DNA of 64,000 nt, taken from positions 1-64,000 of the forward strand of contig JALHNJ010000009.1 in the NCBI GenBank assembly GCA_022843585.1. The letters run 5' to 3'. The notes beneath the pieces are model-generated. The model had not been told where the DNA came from. It saw only the letters and a list, made by a program, of their open reading frames with translations, and ran no database searches. Numbering within the stretch: position 1 is the stretch's first letter; each line of letters opens with the position of its first letter. The DNA comes from Chitinophagaceae bacterium. GTDB lineage: Bacteria; Bacteroidota; Bacteroidia; Chitinophagales; Chitinophagaceae. A program made the position numbers and the translations under genes. Positions 35,606 through 42,911 of the stretch are shown one piece after another.

Positions 35606-37021
35606 TTACCTATAGAAATATACATTATCAACAAAAACGTTTGGAATGCTACCGGAGAGAACCAATTGTGCAAGATTTGCTCTGGTAGTGAGACCTGTAA
35701 AGCTGGCTAATGGGATGTCTAAACTTACCCAATTACCAGTAACTAAGGTGGGTCGGATTATCGTAATTTCATGTTGCACATCATCACCACCTCCAAAAGT
35801 ACCATTGGCTCCAAAATCAATAAGGAGTACTTTAAAATTATTAGGAAGTGCTGTATTATCAGGAGTCCAGATATCCAAGTGAAAATGCGTCATCGCACTT
35901 GCATTTATTTTGTTGGAAGTAAATTCTATTCCAACAAAGTTTAAATTTTTATACCGGATAATATTGTCATTACTGATTTGTATAAAAAACTCATCTGCTG
36001 TTGAAAACTGCCAACGGGTATTCCATGTATCAACCGGAACATTTGTATACGCATTACTGTACATAGAAATTACATTAGCAGGGCTACGGGTGGGTGGTAC
36101 AGGGGCCGGAGTTGCCGGCAAATTGGCCTGACCTACTGATGTTAAAGTTAATTTACCAATAGCTGTATTATTATTCAGCTTTGCTGTAATTGTTGTGTTG
36201 CCGGCAGTAAGTACTGTAATCAATCCCACTTCATTTACATTGGCCACTAAAGGTGAGGAAGAAGAGAAGGTAAAATAGTGTGGCGTAATGGCAACTCGTT
36301 GATTTACCCCAGTTGGTAAGTTTACTGTAGCCTGAAGTCCATCAACAGTAATCTTATCCCCTGTTTCAGCATTGCTAATTACCCGGTCTTGTCCTGTAAA
36401 TATCAATCCTTGCAGGTTAGCAATATCACCCAATTTTTCAAACCGTACTTCATCAATCCAGAAAGTATATCCTCTTCCGGCTTGTGAACCGGTAGAATAA
36501 TAAAACAATCCTTTTTCAGCAGTTAGTTTTGAAGCATCTGGTATAGGTATGATTACTTTTTTCCAATTGCTGTTTACGGGTAAATCTATCAGAGTAACCT
36601 GGTATTTATTTGCCCCTAAATCATTACCAAATCCAAGCACACCAATAGTAGCAGCTTGTGAAGCTTTTATATAAAAGGTCAAGGCATTAAAGCCGGATAA
36701 ATTTCTACCTGTTTTGCTAAAGAAAACACCTCCTGCATAAGAGCCTCCTGGACTATTATCATCGGGTACATCAAACCGCATTGATTGTCTGGTACTACCA
36801 TAAGCTACCTGGTTGTCCACCTGAAAAGCTTTTACATCCGACCCACCAAAAGCTGCATATGCCAAATCACTGGTGAAATCATCAATGAAAACTTCAGCCG
36901 TACTAGGAAAGGAAGGGTTTTGCAAATCTGCAACATCCCGTTTCTGACAACCCATGCCTATTAGTATCATTAGTCCTAAAAGGCTAAACAACACACGGTG
37001 GAGTGATTGATTTTTTTTCAT
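35606..37021 (-). CDS. Surface glycan-binding lipoprotein with BIG2 domain
   Basis: 471 residues from the ATG at 37021 (MKKNQSLHRVLFSLL); the longer frame overlaps the upstream gene. Lipoprotein signal with Cys at about residue 25 (LIGMGCQKRD). Domains in order: a jelly-roll, CBM-like module (~45-210, VFIDDFTSDLAYAAF ... TFWIDEVRFEKL), a BIG2-type Ig domain (~215-305, VTLTAGNTTITAKL-like), and a second jelly-roll module (~320-471, MTHFHLDIWTPDN ... PNVFVDNVYFYR). This layout is typical of surface glycan-binding proteins in laminarin loci. It probably captures beta-glucan for the GH16 enzyme encoded next. No catalytic motif seen. Confidence 0.78.
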   Translation of the reverse strand: MKKNQSLHRVLFSLLGLMILIGMGCQKRDVADLQNPSFPSTAEVFIDDFTSDLAYAAFGGSDVKAFQVDNQVAYGSTRQSMRFDVPDDNSPGGSYAGGVFFSKTGRNLSGFNALTFYIKASQAATIGVLGFGNDLGANKYQVTLIDLPVNSNWKKVIIPIPDASKLTAEKGLFYYSTGSQAGRGYTFWIDEVRFEKLGDIANLQGLIFTGQDRVISNAETGDKITVDGLQATVNLPTGVNQRVAITPHYFTFSSSSPLVANVNEVGLITVLTAGNTTITAKLNNNTAIGKLTLTSVGQANLPATPAPVPPTRSPANVISMYSNAYTNVPVDTWNTRWQFSTADEFFIQISNDNIIRYKNLNFVGIEFTSNKINASAMTHFHLDIWTPDNTALPNNFKVLLIDFGANGTFGGGDDVQHEITIIRPTLVTGNWVSLDIPLASFTGLTTRANLAQLVLSGSIPNVFVDNVYFYR

Positions 37022-37055
37022 ATTAAGTTCTTTAAAATTATTAGCAAGCATATTT

Positions 37056-40000
37056 TTATTTACCAAGATTGAATTGAATGTAAGTCCGTATTTCCCACTC
37101 ATTCCCATCAGGAAAACCAATAGCAGTTGGGTCGGGCACCCAGTTACCGGCTCCATCAATTGTTTTAACAGGTGAATAGCGGGGAGAGTAGCGGTCTAAT
37201 GTTCTGTAAGTTCCCCTGATGCCGATTTTAGTGCCAGGCATCATAAACCAATCCGGTTTACCAATTTCAGTGGATATATCTGCAATTAACTGTAGCGGAA
37301 ACGTCAAGTTAAAGTCACGGTGGTAATCAAAAGGTCCCCAATCGTTGAACTTCCCAATAGCAATGAATTTTGTTTTCTTATAAATACTTCTTAAATCGAA
37401 TCCATAGCGGTTGATGGTTCTTGCATCATTTCCGTTTGCCTGCCCGTTACCTATATAGAGGTTCGCAATTAAACCAAGCTCAGGATTTACTTTAGAAACT
37501 ATCCTTGTATTTACTTCCCATAAATCTTGTGCTGGTGCAGAACCAGGAAATACAAATGTTGCTCTTCCATTTCCTAAAATACCAATGGCTGCATCTTGTA
37601 CAGTTGGTAAATGACGATACACTACATCTGCACTAATGGCAAACTTAGCATCTTCGGAACGGTCGTTATCCCACTCATACATCCAGGTACCAGGTGTAGG
37701 GTCGTAAGTCAATAATAATTCTCCCCCTATCGTTTCCCTGTTGCTGCGAACAGAGAAGGGGTCGTCTAAAATATTTCTGGGTCTGCCGGGTGCAAATACA
37801 TCTGCCGGTATTGGACCTTCAATTGGTTTTTGATATAAAAAGTTAGGAGCAATTTGCAATTTGCCAACATTTACGGTAAATCCACTTAGCACATTATACA
37901 TATTACCGCTACCAATATCTTTCAATCTCCAGCCGGTAAATGTTCTTGTTTGATCTACACCACCATTTGCCACAAGACCCATGTAAGAAGCAAGTCCATA
38001 CCATTGTATAATACCGCTGGCATAAGTGAGTTTTATTTTACCGCCGAAATTGTCTTCCGTTTTTATTACATCCTGATAAACTTTCCCTTCTCTCATCAAT
38101 TGAAATACTCTGCCATTCAGCGGTTGCCCAGCCCATAAGCCGCCAATATCAAAAGTGAATTTTTCAAATTTTCTTCCAATGCTAAGTGCTGCTTTTCTTG
38201 TTTTAGGAACCGGTACTGCAAAAGAACTTTGTAAACCACTTCGTTGTTCTAAATCTTCATGAAACATCCCGGTTACATCAAACTTAGCCAGCTTACGATG
38301 GTACTTAACTAACACTGCCGGGTTGGCTCCCCACCATAGTTCCGGGCCAAATGCAATTTTTAATCCTTTCAATGCTTTCTTTGCTTCTATTTCAAAACCA
38401 AATGGTGCTTCGCCATTATATATATCTATGTTGGGTCCGTAGTTGGCTTCCGGATATAATCCAAAGAAATCTCCTTCGTATCCCCAATGATAATGACCGG
38501 TACGGTAAAAACCTGTTAGCTTAAATGTTTTATTATCCCAGTTGAAGCTGCTGCGGTATAATTGAAAACGGTTATTAGAATTTACCAATAAAGGTCCATT
38601 AGGTGTGTTAACTGTTATTTTTCTTCCCCGGTTTTCATAAAACACTTCATCAATCGGGTTCTCGGCCACATTGCCCAATGCATTAAACTGTATGTTGGCC
38701 GTTACGTTTGGTGCTGGCTTTGCGGTAATACCAATGTTGAAGGATTGCATGTGGTCGAAACCTAACCGGGTAGGATAACCTGTGGTAGCAGGGTCGTCTG
38801 CTTTTGGTGTTGAAATTAAACTACCGCCAGTATTGTAAGTGGTGAAGTTGGCCTGTAAGTCGCTCAAGTATAATTTGCCTTTGTCTTCAGCCTGCAGTGC
38901 GGCCTTATCCCCTCTTGCCCTTAAAACAGCATCGGCCATTTGTATATTATCCAACTGGTTGAGTTGCGCTTTCGCTTCTGCTTTATAAGGATTAAACTGG
39001 TGTACCTCTTTCAATGCATAATAAGCAGCACGGGGATATAATTCATAAATACCTCTTTCATTGGTTTTGCCTTTTGCACAAATGCCAAACCACTCTTCGT
39101 TCATATTGTTTTCACCTTCTTTATAATCATTGAGATAACCACCATTTGACCAGGAAGCAGCTGCATCATGCTCATCCAGATTTGTGGTCTGCCCTGTTTT
39201 CCACCAGCCATCACTAAACTGAAAAGTAAACCCTCCAAGACTGTTTTCTGCTTTACCCATACCGGCAGCATTCGAATAAATTTCCTTCCAATTACTAACC
39301 AAAACTTTTGCCTGGTATTCCTGGTCTTCATTGTTGGCTTGTGTGTTGTACGCATCAGCGCCAAACTCGGTGAGTATTATCGGCTTACCGTATTCTTTTT
39401 TAGCCCGGTCATATAAATCAGTAAAAGTGAGGCCCCGGTAAGTATTGATACCGAGAATATCAATCGCTGTACATTCCCTGGCAATTATATCGAGGAATAA
39501 TAGATCACCATTACAGATAGATATTGGGCGACTTTGATCAATTGCTTTCATTGCCAACACTGCATCATTAAATAATTTATACATGTGGCCGGCCGCAATA
39601 GTTGACTGGCGGTCTTTCATAGGAATGTTTTCTGTTTCGGCGCCTCTCCAAAAGAGGCCGTAGTTATTTTCATTCCCTAACAAGAATAGCAACAGCCCTG
39701 GTGTGCCTTTGTATTCGTTTACCATGGCAGTTACTTCTTTCAATAAAATTTCTTTTACGGCCGGGTTGGAATAATCTGTATTAGCTTCCCACTTGCCCTT
39801 TACCGTTAGGCCATAGCGTCCAAAAGAATGATTGAGCATGGTGTAAATGCCATAATTCTCATAGATGTATTTAATCCATTTGGCCGGTACACCTGTGTAC
39901 TGGCGAATGGTATTTACACCCATGTTTCGAAGCAGTGGCATTTCATAATCCAACGCAGCCCGAATTATGTCGTCAGATTGTTTCCACAAACTATAATTGA

Positions 40001-40172
40001 AGTTGGTACCCACGGGAAAGTAGTCCCAGTTCATACCGTTGACAATGAAATCACTTCCATTAACAACGAGCCGAAAGCCATCATCAGAATTTTTCAGGTT
40101 AACACTATTCGTTTGTGCTTGAAGTAAGTTTCCGATGAAAACAAAGGCAAAAATGAGAATTGACTTACGCAT
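37056..40172 (-). CDS. TIM-barrel glycosidase fused to a probable outer-membrane beta-barrel
   Basis: 1038 residues, with a signal peptide ending LLQAQ. Residues ~25-400 form a clan-A (GH2-C/GH72-like) TIM barrel: GMNWDYFPVG, NMGVNTIRQY, acid/base Glu168 in LLGNENNYG and nucleophile Glu269 in ILTEFGAD. From ~430 the sequence changes to long runs of alternating amphipathic strands with aromatic girdles (FNIGITAKPAPNVTANIQF, FKLTGFYRTGHYHWGY, and closing RTYIQFNLGK). This resembles an outer-membrane barrel of 16 or more strands. The GH2 sandwich domains normally preceding such a TIM barrel are absent. It may be a surface-tethered glucanase or glucanosyltransferase, and possibly a porin. Barrel assignment is from strand pattern only. 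Confidence 0.7.
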   Translation of the reverse strand: MRKSILIFAFVFIGNLLQAQTNSVNLKNSDDGFRLVVNGSDFIVNGMNWDYFPVGTNFNYSLWKQSDDIIRAALDYEMPLLRNMGVNTIRQYTGVPAKWIKYIYENYGIYTMLNHSFGRYGLTVKGKWEANTDYSNPAVKEILLKEVTAMVNEYKGTPGLLLFLLGNENNYGLFWRGAETENIPMKDRQSTIAAGHMYKLFNDAVLAMKAIDQSRPISICNGDLLFLDIIARECTAIDILGINTYRGLTFTDLYDRAKKEYGKPIILTEFGADAYNTQANNEDQEYQAKVLVSNWKEIYSNAAGMGKAENSLGGFTFQFSDGWWKTGQTTNLDEHDAAASWSNGGYLNDYKEGENNMNEEWFGICAKGKTNERGIYELYPRAAYYALKEVHQFNPYKAEAKAQLNQLDNIQMADAVLRARGDKAALQAEDKGKLYLSDLQANFTTYNTGGSLISTPKADDPATTGYPTRLGFDHMQSFNIGITAKPAPNVTANIQFNALGNVAENPIDEVFYENRGRKITVNTPNGPLLVNSNNRFQLYRSSFNWDNKTFKLTGFYRTGHYHWGYEGDFFGLYPEANYGPNIDIYNGEAPFGFEIEAKKALKGLKIAFGPELWWGANPAVLVKYHRKLAKFDVTGMFHEDLEQRSGLQSSFAVPVPKTRKAALSIGRKFEKFTFDIGGLWAGQPLNGRVFQLMREGKVYQDVIKTEDNFGGKIKLTYASGIIQWYGLASYMGLVANGGVDQTRTFTGWRLKDIGSGNMYNVLSGFTVNVGKLQIAPNFLYQKPIEGPIPADVFAPGRPRNILDDPFSVRSNRETIGGELLLTYDPTPGTWMYEWDNDRSEDAKFAISADVVYRHLPTVQDAAIGILGNGRATFVFPGSAPAQDLWEVNTRIVSKVNPELGLIANLYIGNGQANGNDARTINRYGFDLRSIYKKTKFIAIGKFNDWGPFDYHRDFNLTFPLQLIADISTEIGKPDWFMMPGTKIGIRGTYRTLDRYSPRYSPVKTIDGAGNWVPDPTAIGFPDGNEWEIRTYIQFNLGK

Positions 40173-40301
40173 ATAGCTTGGTAGTTTAAATGTTATGCAA
40201 TCGATTTTTCTATGGTGCTTAAAATAATATTATTCAGAAATAACGTATAAAAGCATCCTTCAATGTTAAAACTGACAATTTTTTAAAACAACTTCTATTT
40301 C

Positions 40302-40344
40302 AAAGAAAGGTGTTACTAAAAAATAGTAATGCCTTTCTTTTTCT
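40302..40344 (-). terminator. Hairpin terminator after the T9SS glycan-binding gene
   Basis: AAAGAAAGG (40302-40310) with CCTTTCTTT (40332-40340), and inner TTACT with AGTAA, form a 14-pair stem with one internal TG/TG mismatch and an A-rich loop. It lies 13-55 bases past the stop of the 40357-42510 gene. The U-tract on the minus strand is weak. Confidence 0.55.
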
Positions 40345-40356
40345 CTCACTACTCAA

Positions 40357-42510
40357 TTAATGTGAAATCATAACTCTTTCTGTGTCTATAACCGTTCCAT
40401 TATTTTCCATTAAATGCACTATGTAAACTCCATTGCCATTTCTCCTCAAATCAACATTAATTGGAGTATATGCACCTGACATAATATTTAAAGAACTGTA
40501 AACTAATTTTCCTGCAGCATTATAAATAGCAAGTCTTCTTGGGGAAAGATTATTTACATCACTATAGTATCTAACCTGAAATTGTCCTGAGGACGGATTG
40601 GGGTATATGAATAGTTTCTTTCTTTCAACACCTGATACTACTACATTATTCGAAGTACTCGTACATCCGTCTATACTGGTAAGTTTTAATGAATAAGTTC
40701 CTAATCTATCCACATCTACAACAACAGAATTACTTGTTTGTCCGGTTAACAATATTCCGTCCCGATACCATTCAATTGAATTACCTGCACTCGCTGTCGT
40801 TGTAATTGTAACTGTTTCCCCCGGTTGCAATGTATTGTTTGGTACTGCTACAATAAATGGTGTAGCCGGAATTGTTTTAGTAGATACTACTATCTCAGAT
40901 CTTTGACTTTCGCAACCTAACGTATTGGTTTGACTAACATAGTAACTTCTATTTCCTACTAAGTTTGTAGCTGGTACCGGAGCAGACAGATTTCCTGTTC
41001 CACCAGTTGAAACAGTATACCATTTCAGCGTATTACCGCTAACACCTTGTGCAGTTAATGCCTGAGCAGTAGCATTTAAACAATAATTGATAGGGGTACT
41101 TGCTACCGTAGGTGCTGCCGGTGTTGGATTAACCGTTACTGCTATCAAAACTCTGATACTCTCTATCATTGCAGCACTCATCTGGCTAACATAATAATTA
41201 GTTGTTCCGATAGTTGCTGTTGAAGGTGTTGGGGCAGTTGTACTTCCTGTTCCACCTGTTGGTACTGTATACCATCTTAATGTGTTCCCAGGTAGTGTTG
41301 TTGCAGTTAAGCTAGAAGCTAATGCAAACTGACAATAGGTAACTGGCGTAGTTACTACTGGTGGAGGAGTAACAGGTATTGCACCAAACTTCACATCATC
41401 AAAATAATAGGTTCTCTCTCCGGCTACGGCTCCCGTTGTTCCAAAGTTGAAGAAGATCGATGCTTTGTTATAGCTAAACGAAAGGTTGATCGCCGCTGTA
41501 CCAGTTGCCTGGTTGGCAAAATTAAATTCTAAGGTCTGCCAGCTTCCCGCTGTTCCCGTAAACATCGTTTCCGTCTCTACCGATTTTGTCGGGTCTGTTT
41601 TGTCTTCTACTTTTAAGCGTATCGGTATATTGGTATGGGGACTCCATACTCTTATATTCATTTTCTGCTCCGAAGCTGTAAATGGAATATTTGTTGCAAA
41701 GCCTGTTTGTACATTCGCTACTACTGCCGTTATCGTTGCTCCTGCCCACAACTCGGCTGTTGACGTCTTGATCACTTTACCTACTTTATTGGTCGGCTGT
41801 GTAGGATCTGTTTCCACAGTTGCCTGTTCTGCTCCGCCAAAACCTACCAACCCATAATTTACTGTCGCATCATCAAAGGTTACTGGTAAGTTCATTTGTG
41901 TTAAGCCACCGCCACCACCGGCTGCACCAAACTTCACATCATCAAAATAATAGGTTCTCTCTCCGGCTACGGCTCCCGTTGTTCCAAAGTTGAAGAAGAT
42001 CGATGCTTTGTTATAGCTAAACGAAAGGTTGATCGCCGCTGTACCAGTTGCCTGGTTGGCAAAATTAAATTCTAAGGTCTGCCAGCTTCCCGCTGTTCCC
42101 GTAAACATCGTTTCCGTCTCTACCGATTTTGTCGGGTCTGTTTTGTCTTCTACTTTTAAGCGTATCGGTATATTGGTATGGGGACTCCATACTCTTATAT
42201 TCATTTTCTGCTCCGAAGCTGTAAATGGAATATTTGTTGCAAAGCCTGTTTGTACATTCGCTACTACTGCCGTTATCGTTGCTCCTGCCCACAACTCGGC
42301 TGTTGACGTCTTGATCACTTTACCTACTTTATTGGTCGGCTGTGTAGGATCTGTTTCCACAGTTGCCTGTTCTGCTCCGCCAAAACCTACCAACCCATAA
42401 TTTACTGTCGCATCATCAAAGGTTACTGGTAAGTTCATTTGTGTTTGAGCAAATGAAGGAGAGACAGAAATAAGAAATAGGCTAAAAAAAAGAAGAATTA
42501 ACTTTCTCAT
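40357..42510 (-). CDS. T9SS-secreted glycan-binding protein with duplicated CBM-like module
   Basis: 717 residues. A signal peptide ends SFAQ. Two CBM-like jelly-roll modules (~22-200 and ~203-381; each starts QMNLPVTFDDATVNYG and ends YYFDDVKFGA) appear identical in protein and DNA. Then come two CHU_C-type Ig-like repeats (NTLRWYTVPTGGTG and NTLKWYTVSTGGTG), a PKD/Ig-like module (~560-635) and a type A T9SS sorting domain (KLFIYPNPSSGQFQVRY ... GVYIVHL). It should be displayed at the surface and bind beta-glucan. First gene of the minus-strand locus, divergent from its likely regulator. Confidence 0.85.
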   Translation of the reverse strand: MRKLILLFFSLFLISVSPSFAQTQMNLPVTFDDATVNYGLVGFGGAEQATVETDPTQPTNKVGKVIKTSTAELWAGATITAVVANVQTGFATNIPFTASEQKMNIRVWSPHTNIPIRLKVEDKTDPTKSVETETMFTGTAGSWQTLEFNFANQATGTAAINLSFSYNKASIFFNFGTTGAVAGERTYYFDDVKFGAAGGGGGLTQMNLPVTFDDATVNYGLVGFGGAEQATVETDPTQPTNKVGKVIKTSTAELWAGATITAVVANVQTGFATNIPFTASEQKMNIRVWSPHTNIPIRLKVEDKTDPTKSVETETMFTGTAGSWQTLEFNFANQATGTAAINLSFSYNKASIFFNFGTTGAVAGERTYYFDDVKFGAIPVTPPPVVTTPVTYCQFALASSLTATTLPGNTLRWYTVPTGGTGSTTAPTPSTATIGTTNYYVSQMSAAMIESIRVLIAVTVNPTPAAPTVASTPINYCLNATAQALTAQGVSGNTLKWYTVSTGGTGNLSAPVPATNLVGNRSYYVSQTNTLGCESQRSEIVVSTKTIPATPFIVAVPNNTLQPGETVTITTTASAGNSIEWYRDGILLTGQTSNSVVVDVDRLGTYSLKLTSIDGCTSTSNNVVVSGVERKKLFIYPNPSSGQFQVRYYSDVNNLSPRRLAIYNAAGKLVYSSLNIMSGAYTPINVDLRRNGNGVYIVHLMENNGTVIDTERVMISH
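41380..41902. repeat. Direct repeat, copy A (523 bp)
   Basis: Identical by eye to 41923-42445 over 523 bases, at an offset of 543 bases. Encodes the second CBM-like module of the T9SS protein. The first mismatches bounding it are at 41379/41922 and 41903/42446. Confidence 0.9.
41923..42445. repeat. Direct repeat, copy B (523 bp)
   Basis: Partner of 41380-41902. It encodes the first CBM-like module, directly after the signal peptide. The 20-base spacer between copies encodes a glycine-rich linker (AGGGGGL). Confidence 0.9.
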
Positions 42511-42770
42511 ACAGCAATTTTTTAAGTGACAATCGTTGTGCCTGCAATAGCTTTTTATAAACTAACCAGCGGCACTTTTATAGCAATCAATATTTAGTTC
42601 TCTTTTCCACTGATGTGGTAAAAAAGTACGGTTTAAAGGTAGCTGCACTAGTATTGCAGTTCCAAAAAAACAGCCACATCAGTACTACTACTGAAACAAA
42701 AAAAACCTACATTTAGTTTAAAACCACTACATCTATACTACATCTGGTCACATATAAGCCATCCAACCGG
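42511..42770. other. Divergent control region of the glucan locus
   Basis: The AT-rich spacer between the T9SS binding-protein gene and the regulator gene. It must hold the promoter for the minus-strand locus and probably the binding site of the LuxR-type domain. I find no clear TTTG/TAnnTTTG pair and no strong palindrome. Confidence 0.4.
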
Positions 42771-42911
42771 ATTTGTTTAAAAAAACTGCTCCTGCTTTTT
42801 TTAGTAGTAGTATGGGCTATTTCGAAGAGTTTTGCACAAGAATATATAGGCAAGGGGGAGATTAAAAGTTTTACCCGTAGCCAGTATGGCGGAGGTGCTC
42901 AAAACTGGGCC

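Noticed and set aside
40313-40329. TACTAAAAAATAGTA motif also seen at 57826-57840
   Set aside because: A 15-base AT-rich palindrome can recur by chance. The two sites have unrelated contexts, one inside a terminator stem.
41486-42400. Two identical 123-residue plus-strand frames
   Set aside because: They lie antisense to the duplicated CBM-like module and are identical only because the DNA repeat is. No independent coding evidence.
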